From Casuarina equisetifolia (taxonomy: Eukaryota > Streptophyta > Magnoliopsida > Fagales > Casuarinaceae): a stretch of DNA of 64,000 nucleotides. Location: the NCBI GenBank assembly GCA_028551475.1, contig CM052356.1:17759884-17823883 (forward strand). Reading direction: 5' to 3'. Both the position numbers and the translations under genes were made by a program. Below the pieces are notes generated by a model, which worked only from the letters and a program-made list of their open reading frames with translations, was not told the DNA's origin and did no database searches. Positions within the stretch are counted from its first letter, which is position 1, and every line of letters begins with the position of its first letter. Shown piece by piece: positions 26,223 through 38,287 of this stretch.

Positions 26223-29200
26223 TCAACTGGACTTCAATGATTCTTTCCTATTAGACCAAGAACTGCGCCCCCTAAACCCAACTACATTGAGTTTAGAAGC
26301 TGTAGATTTCACAGAGCTCGACTTGTTGCTGCCTGTTTGCTTCTTCCCACCTGAAGATGATGCTTTTCTTGTGCTACTTGCACTGGATGGCTTTATCGAC
26401 TTGGAGACTTGAACTACTGGCTTGGAAGATTTTCCAGGAGATACCCTTTTACCTTTCACTGCAACGTTATTCTTTTGGCTTGGAACCTTAACTGATTTAG
26501 AATTCAGACCAGTCTTTCCAGTTATTTTGGCCCTGGCAACATCCCTCCGAACATTATCTACAGTAAGAGATTCCAAGCTTTCATTCTTCCTCATGGCCTC
26601 CTCTATTCTGGTGGCCAATAAGTGGTCCTTTTTTGCAACCAAACTCGTCACTTTTCCTGCAAGAACAGTGTTCTATTATGAACATGTGATCGGTTACTTT
26701 CAGCCTCCAGCCACCAAAAGTGAAACATAGTGATCCTCACTTGAAATTCACAACTCAGACGTAGATGCAGTTGAATGAATTGTTTTGTTTTACTTCTCCA
26801 TACGTTACTTTTCTTCTCTATTTTCCTTTTTTGTTTCTTTATTTTCTCTCTTCCTAAAACTTGGAGGGAAAACTAAACAAATCTATGCATGATAAAAGAT
26901 AAAAAAAAGAGTTCTTCCTTCAGTGCTCTTTCCTGTCCCCCACCTAAACTATTGTTAAAGAAATGATTTACATACTTACAAGGGCAAGTACACAAGCCTA
27001 AGTAGATTCCCTCCATAGTTCTTATTAGTGTAAACTTTTAAGACAAGTACGATTTTTGTTTATTTATCTTCCTTGAGGGGACAAGGAAAAAGAGACATTA
27101 TGTGGGCAAAGTTTGTAGCACACCTTTGGCACCCATACGAGCAGTTCTTCCAGTGCGATGAAGGTAATCAATCTAAAAGGTAAAGCACCAAATGAAGAAT
27201 TAGACAGAAACAATACTCACAACAAAAGGGAAACCAAAAGAAACCCAGAGGAGACCAAATGAGGAATGCTTACAGGGTTCAAGGGAAAATCAAACATGAT
27301 AACATGATCTACATCCAAGTCGAGTCCCCTGGCAGCCAGGTCTGTGCACACTAATGTGGGGCAATCTCCCTCATTACTCTTAAACTTTTTGAGGTTTTCA
27401 ACCCTGGTTTAGGAGGAAAACAATGAGGATATGTACTATAAATTGATATTATGCACGTTAATGCAAAAAGTATATAGCCTGGCCTTTGGAACAAAAGAAC
27501 TGACTCAATTGAAAATTAACAGACCAGATTAACAGTTTTGTACAGAATATTGAGCTCAAGTAAAATCAGATCTTCAATGCATAAAATAAAATCGATAGCA
27601 GAATACCTCAACAACATCTAGAGAAAAATAAACTTCCAACCAAATTGAATTTTGATTTCAGAATAAATCTAAAATAAAGATGAGAACTTAAAACCTACAA
27701 AAGAAAAAAATGGTGGTCCATACAAGGCCCTAAACCTAAAAACACACCCACCATCTATGCTAGCATCATTCATTATAAGCAGTCAGCCATAAAGCTATAT
27801 AGATAGTTTGACTGAAATAGACTTCATAAAAGAACCAAATATATTTGATGGTGTCCTTTACCAGAAACTCTACGCATAATTCAGCACCCTCCTATAGAGA
27901 GCTATGTTTGTGGCAGTTTAAAATATTAGATATCTCAACAAGCTTTCATTATTTCTAAACTGAATATGTTCTCTATAAATTGCAAATATATATATATCTA
28001 TGCAGGGCAGGGTTACTGGAGCAGGAATTAAACATATCTATGCAGGGCAGCGTTACTGGAGGAGGAATCAAACATGTGGCATATCACCTTTGCTCAGCAG
28101 GCACCTCGCCATGATAATTGACTGTTGAAATCTGATTTTCACTAAGAAAGTGATCCACAGCTCGGCTAGAATTTAATGTGTTACAGAACACCATCACCCT
28201 ATTTCCCTTTGCCAAACTTGGCTCCAGTACCTGCTTTTTATCACCATTTAATGCATATAAGTTTTCCTTGGAGAATTAAATTTGCAAGCTAAATTCACCC
28301 AAACTGAAAATTTTTAGACATGCTTAAAATGCCTTAGCTAAACTGCCTATTGGAAGAACAAGTCCGACAGCGGTCATTGATGGTAAAGTTGATAGCGAAA
28401 AGGCAGAAGCTGTCAGGGGCTCCCAGCACACAATCATAGACCAGAAGAACAAAAATAGGAAAAATGCTATCAGTGAGTTTGGGTCCATATGAAACCAACT
28501 CCAAGGGTGAGATAAGTTTCTGATTGCCCCTACATTGGATGTAATATGGTGTGTTTGCATATTTGAGGGCACATATCTTATGGACTAGCACTAACATCCT
28601 TTTACTTCTGTTCTTGCAACCGAACAGGCAGTGTCCAATTGGATGGAGCCTTTCTTTTGGGATTCCATGATATAAAAGAGCAGCTCCCAGATGTCAATAA
28701 AAGAAACATTTGCACTTGCATGTAATTTTTCCAAATTGTCATGGATCTTCGTTGAATGTAACTTGTCCAAGCTGAAAACATTGTTTTCATTTTTGAAGGG
28801 AAAGGACTAACTGATATGAAGTCAAGTTTAACTATCAACAGTTGAAAAATTAGCAGACAAACTATTACTTTAGATGATGTAGAAAGATGTAAAATCCCAA
28901 GAGAAGTATGCCTGTAATAAAGATTCCAGCTTGTTTTCCGATCCAGAAAGTTTGATGAAATCATGACGAGCAGATGCAACTTTCCTATGCAGTGTTGATG
29001 TGCGCAAATGTAAAATGCCTTGAAATTCCTCATCAATCAGCTTTTGCACTGCCTGCAAATGTCAAAGTTAAATTTTTTTATCAATAACAACATGTACAGA
29101 GGAAATTCCATTAGTGGCAACTCAAAAGGAAATGTCGTATGTTAACATAAGGACACCAGATTAAAGTGATACAGGACTCAGTGTAGAGCTGAAGTCAGCA

Positions 29201-31572
29201 GAAGAACTTTTCTTAAGTGTTTCATAACTCTGCTATAGCATTAATTTATTCCCACAGATATCCAAGAAAAGACTCGGCGTGAATTGCTGAAGGGCAGGCA
29301 ACGTTGGGCGTGAGTCCTTTTCAGGATATTCATAATGCATTTGGCTTAGACAACATGAAATTCCATAACACATACTCCACAGGAAGATACACCTCTCTTA
29401 AAGCAGAGAAAAAAGGCCTGATTCACCACAACCACAAATTTTTCGTAGTTTCTAGTATCTCCACAAAATTCTCTCTCGCTCCCTCTTCCCTCCACAGATA
29501 CATGCCAGAAATGAGGAAACCAAAAGCCACAAAACGAAAATAAAAAAGATGACAGAATATGCGTGTAAAATAAATCCAATTGGCATTCATATAACAAGTC
29601 CAAGCAAGTGAATGGAACAGAATAAGAGCCAAAAGCGTTAATAGAACATAAATATGGAAAAGGGGATTCTATTTTATTTTTCTTCTTGTGCAGCCTTGCA
29701 ACTTTAGAGTTAGTTACAAAGATAGACAAAAAAACTTATCCTGATTACCCTTACACCCCCGCCCCCCCTTTCAAAAAAAAAAAAAAAAAAGATCCACCTG
29801 ATAATGATGGAGGTCACAAACAATTTCATTTGCAGTAACATGACAGTGCAAGTTAGTATACCTTTGTCATCGTTGCAGTTACCAAAACAGTTTGAAACTC
29901 TTGGCCATCAAGTTTTGATGCACGATTTTTTAATGGGGCAAGAAACTTCCGAATGTCAGGACCAAATCCACGATCAAACATGGTGTCAGCCTCATCCAAA
30001 ACCTACTAAAACATTATCAACATCATTAAATGCACCACCTTACTAATAAGGACAAACTAGACTTTGCAGTTTTCTCACAGGTCTCAGTACTCACAAAAAT
30101 AAAAATTTGGAGAGTCCGAAATATAAAATGGTGTGATTCTATGTAATATGATACTCACCAAGTATTTAATGTCACCATATACTATGTTTCCCTCCTCAAT
30201 ATGTTGAAGAACCCTACCAGGGGTTCCGACAACCATATCAATTGGGTTATTTAATGAATCCTCCTGGGGTCTTAGCCGGCCACCACCACTTACCATTGTC
30301 GTACGGAACCGTGCATGATGGCTGATAGACTTTGCAACACGAAATACCTAGAAAAACCAATCCACCTTCAATTGAAAATTATAAGTCCACACAGGAAAGT
30401 TAGCTTCACATTCTGAAGAAATCCCAGAGATACCTGCTCAGACAACTCCCTCGTTGGGCATAGCACAACAGCTCGTGGACGCCTGGGCCTCATTAGTCTG
30501 CCATACAGTTCTTCATCCCGCCTCAGCAACTGCAAGATCAACAAATTGACAAGTATATAATACTCGGAATATTAACATGATTTACAGGGATCATATTTTG
30601 TGTTTCTGAACATAAGTGAAACCCAAAAGCAATAGAGAAATGATCAAATAAAAAGTCTTAAAAGTAGTACTGTTTGGAAAACTTCAATCCACCCAATACG
30701 TATGATTGTTTATGGTTCATGCTTAGAGAACACTTACAAATCACCCCGCACAGCTAATTCTGGGAATTGAACCAACTAAATGTATCATACATAAGAAAAG
30801 GATCCCACTTCAATGGGATGGATGCAAAACCATAACAAAGCCAGAGCAAACATCGAACCCTGAAATTCCATAGATAATCTACATTCACTAGAAACAAGAT
30901 TTTAGACAACAACATGCGACATAACTAAAACCAATCCCAAAAACCCAACAGTTACTGATCCACAAAACAAAATTTAAGAACGTACAAGATTAAATAAGAC
31001 GCAAATATATAAGTTCAAGAGGGAACGCGAAAAACAAGTACCTGAACAAGGGGCAGCATGTAAGCCAGAGTTTTGCCAGACCCAGTGTGAGAACCCAAAA
31101 CCACACTCTTCCCCTCCAAGACAGCAGGAACCCCAATACACTGAATCTCAGTAGGAACCTCAATACCCATCTCCTTCACAGCTCCCATGACCTCCTCACT
31201 CAGACCCAACTCTGCAAAACTCCCAACAACACTCTTTTCCTTCTTCTTCTTCTTCTGTAGCCCATCCTCATTTTCAGTCTCGGCAGTACTGACTCGTTTT
31301 GGGTCTCTAGTCTGCGGGAGTTTGGCAGACTCCTTGAGGTGTCTGAGCCTCAGCCTCTCAAGGAGAATCGAGTGCTTCATTTGCTCTGGTTCTGTGGTGG
31401 GTGCGGCGGGGGTAATGGCGGTGGCCGTGCAAAGAGGCCTAAACCCTGGTAAAACCCTAGTGGGTTTAGCGGGTTTGAGCGGGAAGCATTTGGGTAACGG
31501 ACGGATGCGAGTCAGAGTGAGAAGGTTTGAGGAGAGGGAGATGGAAAGGAGAGTTCTTGCCGTGGCTCCCAT
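26223..31572 (-). CDS. RH39: DEAD-box RNA helicase RH39-like, plastid
   Basis: Nine exons encode 617 residues: 31042-31572, 30434-30529, 30159-30347, 29862-30002, 28912-29052, 28088-28230, 27274-27403, 27124-27172, 26223-26656. The N terminus is transit-peptide-like. All helicase motifs are present: Q motif region (VPTEIQ), Walker A SHTGSGKT (161-168), PTREL (Ia), SGGG, TPGR (Ib), DEAD (275-278), TAT (III, 314-316), VMVFCNT (IV), ARGLDLD (V) and HRTGRTAR (VI). The C-terminal tail is long, basic and Ser/Lys-rich and ends near VVGFRGRSS, as in Arabidopsis RH39, which acts in plastid 23S rRNA maturation (family knowledge). Seven introns are GT-AG; intron 5 needs a GC donor. A diverged duplicate lies directly upstream on the same strand. 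Confidence 0.93.
27994..28073. repeat. Tandem duplication, period 40 bp, in RH39 intron 6
   Basis: Two units starting ATATCTATGCAGGGCAG differ at a few bases. The second unit ends about 15 bases from the splice donor of exon 6. Confidence 0.85.
28231..28911 (-). other. GC-AG intron 5 of the RH39 gene
   Basis: Helicase sequence runs KLESLLQ / VLEPSLAKG across this intron. On the minus strand the exon ends TTACAG and the intron begins GCATAC; it ends AGCAG. Reading through would give a stop after 14 further codons. No nearby GT donor preserves the conserved sequence. Confidence 0.8.
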
Positions 31573-33298
31573 GGCTTTCCAGTTTCTGCAGGTTCAACTT
31601 CTTCCGTTCGTGCGGATTTGCAGAGCTGGTTTTCCTTGAACCGAAGGAAATGTCTATGGATGTTTGCAGTTATCCTCCAGCATCTAACCTCTTCCGCTTG
31701 ATATTTTGGTTGTGCTCAGTTCTGTGAAAATGTATAATGAAAACTCAAAACCTAAATTTCAATCTCTAAATTTATGAGGAAAGAAATAGTTGATGATCCA
31801 TTCCTAATTCGACGACAAAAAGTTCCCTTTGATGGCATCAGCTGACATAGCCGAAGCATGATAACATTCAGAATGTTAGATTTTGCTTGTATTTCTCACA
31901 TCTAATCCAATTTTTAGAAGAAAATTTGCAAGTGTGATTCGAAATTTCTACAAGCATTTGCCCTTTTGGTGTTCATGTTTATCTTAACTTGTCAGTACCT
32001 AATACCATTTAAATTCGACTAAATTAATCAATTTGGTTCGTTTATGATATTCCATTTATGACGCGGGGGCGTCAAATTCAACTCAAATTGAACCACTGAC
32101 GTGGGAGAACCAAAAGGGTTCGAGTGTAAGTTTAACTAGAGCTAACAATCCAATATATATGTTTTTCATACCGGCAAAGTCATAACATAATTCAATGTAT
32201 CTAAAATGGCTAAAATTAAGAAGCATCTTTACATGATCTCTTATCTTTTTGGTCAAAAGATTGATTGACGTGCTTTGGGATTATCATCTTCTGCTAGTTG
32301 TTGGGCTTTATAGTTATTAAGTCTCATTTTTAGAACTCTCATATGTGAGATTTCCACACATATTAGTGTATTTTTTAATTATTAAGTCCTAATCTTTTAT
32401 TTATAGAGTAAGATTAAATTGAAACCAGGTAAAAAAATTTGAGTTTTTTGTTTAAGTTACATCATTTATCTAATTTTTTTTGTTGTTGTCAAAATTGGTG
32501 ATAAAACACCACCTTGAATGGTGGTATCACAAAGCTTGCTTACTCGACATTTATCTTTTAAGTTTTTGTTTAAATTTCCATTTCACCATTTTCTTTCCTA
32601 CCAACTCTATCTTTATTCGCAATACACTCAAAACTACCTTCCAATGTTCTCTCTTAGTTTAGCTTATTTTATTTTAAAGCTTTATATATCAATGAATCGC
32701 TAGAGAAATTTTTCTCTCTACCAGCTTTTTCTTTGACTACTTATCAAATGACACAACATATATAAAGACTTGTGCTACTCCAACTATCGAAATTCTTATT
32801 TTGGCTTTTATCCTTAAATTTTAACTTCACAACTAACACTAACAACTAATTATAGCCAAAAAACAGCCTTCAAAGCAGCCACTGTAATTTACAAGCAACC
32901 CAGTGCTTGATATTCTTTCCTTGTCCACCTAAAATCCCTACAAAAAGCCATATCCTCAAACATCTACGATCAAGATGAACTTCAACCAGAATTTACTTTG
33001 TGGAGTCAACTCCCATTAGTTCTACAGAGTCGAAGTACGGGACAAACCAAACCATAGACCATGTCTACAATTAAGAACCACTTACGAAGAAACATAGATA
33101 AAATGGCGCAAATCCAGCTTACTTCAACTCTATAGTTCCCCAAGAGTCAGAAGGTAACATGTCCTAGAAAGTTAAATAAGGTGAGACTCAAAATAACCTG
33201 CAAAAATTGTCACATATTAAACATATATACAGGAAGATCTCTCCCAGGTGAGAACAGACGAGCTCCATAATGCAGTGGCGAGACAATGAAATGTAATG
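31573..33298. other. Intergenic spacer between RH39 and its chimeric duplicate
   Basis: About 1.7 kb of AT-rich DNA holding the RH39 promoter and the 3' flank of the duplicate. I looked for remnants of RH39 exons 5-9 from the duplicate and saw none. Confidence 0.5.
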
Positions 33299-33484
33299 TC
33301 AAGATTCTGATGTATTTATAGTAAGCGAATCCATAGCCTCAGCCACTTTCTTCTTCAAAGCATCCAGAGACTCGGTCAGATGAAATACTTCTGTTTGATC
33401 CAGCTCCAGAATCACCGCCGCAATTTGTCCAGCATGATCATGCTTCAGACGCTCCTCCAAAGGGGACAGTTCTTCACCCAGAAT
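33299..33484 (-). other. MLLE-encoding terminal exon of the chimera
   Basis: The acceptor TGACAG is followed in phase 0 by ATT CTG GGT GAA GAA CTG. The exon encodes 61 residues and a TGA stop. Domain landmarks against the PABP MLLE: LGE at the start, HA in the middle, DQ-EV-HL-ES, then DALK-KV-EAM. The PABP core KVTGMLLEM is QIAAVILEL here. Confidence 0.85.
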
Positions 33485-35382
33485 CTGTCATTTTGGTGCA
33501 AGCAAAGCAATGCATAAACAGTGGTCCATAATTACAAAATTTCAAAGCCCCAAACTTTCATGCAGATTCCAAAATCATAAAGAGACATTTTAAATATGGA
33601 AACATATCAACACAAGCGAAGCTACCCCAATACCTTTGCTATTGAAGAAGTCACCAAAACAGTTTGAAGTCCTTGGTTAGATTTTGACGCATGATTTTTT
33701 ACTGGGCTTATTAACTTCTGAATTTCAGGACCCAGTCCACAACCAAACATAGCATCAACCTCATCCAATACCTACAAATAGAATTGTTTCCATCAGTGGA
33801 TGTCACAGGTTAAGCGTGGCACAGGCAAACACTTCCAGACCATGACGTTAGTGTTCATATCCATGATAAGAAGAAAATTAGATCCATTCCCAATATGTGG
33901 TTTAGGATACTAACCAAGTACTTGATTTCATCCAGAACAACGATCCCCTCCTCAATTTGTTGAAGAACCTCACTAGGGGTCCCAACTGTCATGCCAATTG
34001 GTACATTTGGCAAACTCTCCTGGGGTGAACCACTTTCCTTTACAGACTTCTGCTGTGCCTTATCACTGATAAACTTTGCCATGTGAAACACCTGTGAAGT
34101 GCATCCAGAGTTAACTATGGAGGTGAACGAACCTTAAGGTTTATTTCAGAAGCAAATTTATATAAATGTGCTCGAGAAAACGAGGGGAAGGGAAACCTCA
34201 TCAGACAGCTCTTCTGTGGGGCATAGCACTACAGCTCGGGGATGCTTGGGCTCTGTATCCCGCCTTAGCAGCTACAAAAGATTATTTAGTTTAGTGGGGT
34301 CACTCACATCCGCTTAGTACAACATAGTTGTGTTCTAGTATCAATATTGTAACATCGCTGCCATTATATAGCAAATGAACAGCTTCCGTGTTTAAGCAAA
34401 ATAGGACCAAACTGAAAAGGAGATTAAATTTTGAAATCTTGATGGACCAATAATACAAGCACGCACGATAAATTCAACTAAGACGCTTTTATCAGAGGCG
34501 GGAATGTCTGAGAAGTTTAGGAATTTACTTTTAACACAGCTTAAAAACTTCAACAACAACATATCAGAGACCCAAGATGCTACAGGCGAAATTCTGCCGT
34601 TTCTCAGTAGAAATCCTCTGAAGAAAATTAGTAGCAAAATAATGCCACAAAAGAGAAAGATTAGAAGTCACGAGAAAAGTAGTACAGAGCATGATTGCAT
34701 TTCCTTTTCAACTCACAGGACATGTAAAACGCCCAAGCAGATACATATACAAAACTAAATCCGCAAAAGAAAAGCAGGCATAACACTTCAAAATCCCACC
34801 TAACACACGAAATAATCGAAAGAATAAGGACGTGTGATAATAAATAACCTGAACAAGAGGCAACAAGTAGGCCAAAGTCCGGCCAGACTTTGGCGGCGCA
34901 CTCAAAACAACATTCTTCCCTTCCAACACGGCAGGAATCCCAACGCACTGAATCTCAGAAGGAACAAAGACACCCATCTCATCCGCAGCCTCGATCAACT
35001 CCTCACTCAGATTCAACTCTTTAAAGCTGCTCACCACCATGGTGTCTCCACCGTCATTCTGCAAACCATTCTTACCTTCCTTCTCAGCAGCAGAACTTGA
35101 TCCTGGTGTCAGTGTTGGTGACACTGGGGCTTCGCTTTGATGGATGATTGTGGACGACCCTTTGAGTTTCCTCTGCCTGAACTTCTCAAGAAGGACCGAG
35201 TCCCTTTTCTCGGGCTCTGACTTCGATGCTTTGTCATTGTCAGGGGAGTTGGTCGTGGTGGAAAGAGGGCAAAAACCAAGAAGAGACGAAGTGGGTATTG
35301 GTGGTTTGGCAAATGAACAACGTTTAATCGGGAAGAGGAAAGAAAAAGGGAGGCTGAGAAGGGCTTTGCTCTTCCCTCTCAT
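33299..35382 (-). CDS. Chimera: RH39-derived dead helicase half fused to an MLLE (PABC) domain
   Basis: Five exons (34849-35382, 34197-34271, 33915-34091, 33634-33771, 33299-33484), all introns GT-AG, join in frame into 369 residues. Exons 1-4 match RH39 exons 1-4 in order and phase and cover the transit-like N terminus and RecA domain 1. Motifs are degraded: Walker A is APPKSGRT (162-169), Ia is PTEELSDE, the GG motif is lost, Ib is TPSE, motif II is DEVD (265-268) and III is TSS. Exon 5 (residues 309-369) does not resemble RH39. It encodes an MLLE domain starting ILGEELSP and containing ILELDQTEVFHL. In an ungapped hand alignment, 29 of 54 residues equal the MLLE of the PABP at 41.4 kb. MLLE domains bind PAM2 peptides (family knowledge). 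Role unknown; ATP hydrolysis and RNA unwinding are unlikely (inference). Confidence 0.85.
34849..34914 (-). other. Altered Walker A region of the chimera
   Basis: RH39 reads SHTGSGKT here; the duplicate reads APPKSGRT. The invariant Lys is Arg and the first Gly is Lys. Flanking sequence (VVLS before, LAYLLPLVQ after) still aligns without gaps, so these are substitutions, not a frameshift. Confidence 0.85.
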
Positions 35383-36244
35383 TGCAGGCCGACACGGTGG
35401 CTTTGCCGCCGCTTCCTTACATTCTCTAACCTGTCTCTCTGCTTGCGATTTTCGGGCTCTCCTCGGCTGCAGGAACGAACGCGTGGGAGAGTGGGCAGAC
35501 TTAATCTCTATTAATTTACTTTTACTTTGTCAATTATAGGTTGAATTATCATAATTTTCTTATTTTTAAAATTAGATAATATATTGTAAATAATGATTGT
35601 TACCCGTTATCCGTGTATTAATTTAATATTATTTTTATATGTTTAAGTTTTTATCTTTAGCTTAACATTGATTGCGAAGAGAAAATAAAGTCATTTTTTA
35701 TATTTTTTTTCTCATGTTATCTCCTTGTAAACTAGTATCAGCCTAAATTTCAAATACAACATCAAGATCTTTAATTTTTTGAGTTATAACTGCAACTTAT
35801 GCAAGTTGAATGATTGTGAATCTTGAAAACTTGCTCAAACTGTCGATTATTTTTTTTTTCAACCAATTAATTACAAGGAACACTACCCAATTATGTTGTT
35901 TGCAATATTGAATCAACTTTTTTTTTTCTTTTTTTCTTTTATCCCCTCATATGTTGGTAGCTGGCCTTGCTGATGAAATTTTTAATATTTTTAATAGAGC
36001 TCAAAGAACCGTCCAAGGTGAAAGTAAAAGGTTAAGAATATAGAAAGTGAAGGATCTTTTTCCTTTTCTTTTTCGGTTTACAAGTTGAATTATACAGTAC
36101 AAGCAGTAAGCACAAAGGAAATCCAAGCAACAGCTGACAAAATGCAATAATGAAATTATTATGGTTCCAAAATGTGGAGTGGGATGAACCAGAAAATGCA
36201 GAGACAAAGTCTGAACAGACCCAAATTTTGGGTAGCCTATAAAA
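35383..36244. other. Intergenic spacer
   Basis: AT-rich region holding the promoter of the chimera and the 3' flank of the HGPT gene. No further feature is seen. Confidence 0.5.
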
Positions 36245-38287
36245 TCAACTGTAGTATTCAGGTTTCAGCACACCGACGTAAGGCAAGTTCCTATATAATT
36301 CCGCGAAGTCCATTCCGTAACCCACTACAAAGTAATCTGGACACTGCAAAACAGAGAAACAAAATGATTTCACTTTGGTAAACAGACCATGAAATTCAAG
36401 AATTATGACCTTATGGCAGTTCAGACCAAGGAAAAATTCACATAAATCTGCAGCTAAAATCAAATATTTCCAGAGTGTTTAATTAGCATAATTAGTAGTC
36501 TTCTCGCTGAAGGCCCAATGCCTTATTCAGTAGCTCTATCATTCCTATTATGAAGAGTTGGGGTGAGTGGAGACTGTAGATGAAAATAATCAAATCATTG
36601 TTTCTAAGAATGAGAAACTCACGTCAGATCTTAATGCTTCCTGTGTATTCAACAAGGAGCAGTCTCACGAAACTCGTGGTAAAACGACAAATATGTATAG
36701 CAGTTCTGTCACAATTACAGCATCCAAGCGCAATAAAAAAGCTTGGGAAAACATATAGTTTACCAGAATACATGTTTTTTTTTACTACTTTCTCTATCTA
36801 ACTCCATCACATAGAATCTGTATTGCAGGTGTTACTTAACAAAAAAGTTTCACATTTGAAAGCAGAACACTTATAATATGCTTTATAAACTAAGACAATT
36901 CCTTTCTTCAATAAGACCTCTTGAAGAGAGGTAAATTTGGTGCTTTTACATCATATCAAAGCCAATCCTTTCTCGTGTAATCCAACACAATTCCAAAAAC
37001 GAGCGCAATGAAGTGTTCTAAGAAAAAATAGACCTGAGCCTTTAACAGACACCAAAATTTAGTCTTTATCCTCTTCCACTTCTTCTAAACGACGAGGGAG
37101 GTGAAATAACTACCTGTTCTCCTCTTACTCTGTTTTTCTTCTTTCCCTTTTGTAAAATAGAAATCAAATGCAACATGTTTCTTTCTTGGAACTAAACCAA
37201 TTCTCACCCACAAAGTTAGCAGTCCTCTAGCTAGTGTGCAAGCCCAAGCTCCTCCTAACCTTTAGATTCCCTAGAACAACCAAGAACTAACCACTCCTCA
37301 AGTGAACCTCATCGTACGCTTTCTTCCTCCAATCTGCAACTAAGTGATAACGCTTGCTAGTTCCTAAGTAAACTCAAGAGTGATGGTCCCCTCTAGTGAA
37401 CTTCTTCCTTGGTCTTCCTCCACTCTAGATTTTATCTTCATTTATACGAATTGGGACACTGTCTTACAACATATTACATGATCCAAAATAGCCCTCAAAA
37501 TTTTAAATTAACAGAAAAAAAGTTCTTTCCTTGGTAATTTAGCCTAGATTTTTTTCTTCCTCTAATTCATTTATTATACTTGTAGTTCCTTTATCAACTC
37601 GATTCTCCATGCTAACGTGAAATCACACAGACAAAAACTCTTCGATCAAGATGTTTACCTCAAACCCTTGGTAAAATTTGCCTTCACCCACCAGCTCAAA
37701 ATGAACCTTTCTTCTAGCTGGTTTGTCGAGGAATGTACACACTGAAACGGAGGATGCTCCCTTCGATTGCAAATGCGCAATCAGAGAGGAGACAGTACTT
37801 CCCGTATCAACAATGTCCTCCACCTGATTTCAACAATTAAAGAAGTCTCATTATAAACATCTACATGGTCCCTCCATATCAAAGCTCCATCAAGAACCAA
37901 CACAGTTTTTGTCAGGAACAAGGAACAACCAATCATTTGCATGGAAATCGACGGGGTAAGCAGTGGTACCAGAATAACGTGCTTCCCCTTGACATTGACT
38001 TTGAGGTCGAGGGAGAGGACGGGGGCGCCACTGGGGATGGTGCCGGAGCCGTAGGATTGGGCACGAATAAAATCGACAGAGATGGGCAAGTTAATGGTCC
38101 TGACGAGGTCGGCCAGGAAGAGGAAGGCCCCGGTGGCGACGCCTACGAGTACTGGAGGCGGCCGGGGAGGATGAACGGAATCATCGGCGCCGAAATCAGC
38201 CGAGATTTCGGATGCGAGCTCGGCGACTCGGCTAGCGATTTCGGCCTGGGTCCACAGGACTTTTTCTATGTGGGAGTGTAAGGCCAT
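36245..38287 (-). CDS. HGPT: Hypoxanthine-guanine phosphoribosyltransferase (HGPT)
   Basis: Three exons (37970-38287, 37659-37823, 36245-36343), introns GT-AG, encode 193 residues. This is a purine salvage enzyme: hypoxanthine or guanine plus PRPP gives IMP or GMP. The PRPP-binding signature [10 protein letters not shown] opens exon 2 (residues 107-116). Upstream are the PRTase core strands [15 protein letters not shown] and [14 protein letters not shown]; downstream is [12 protein letters not shown], and the C-terminal hood has [13 protein letters not shown]. Length is normal for the plant enzyme. I chose the ATG at 38287 because the protein then begins [11 protein letters not shown], matching homologues as I remember them. 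An in-frame ATG at 38326 would add 13 residues. Intron 2 is long (1.3 kb). Confidence 0.92.

Noticed and set aside
28602-29036. 144-residue minus-strand frame in RH39
   Set aside because: It is an out-of-frame reading over RH39 exon 5 plus intron 5; the in-frame exon explains the coding signal.
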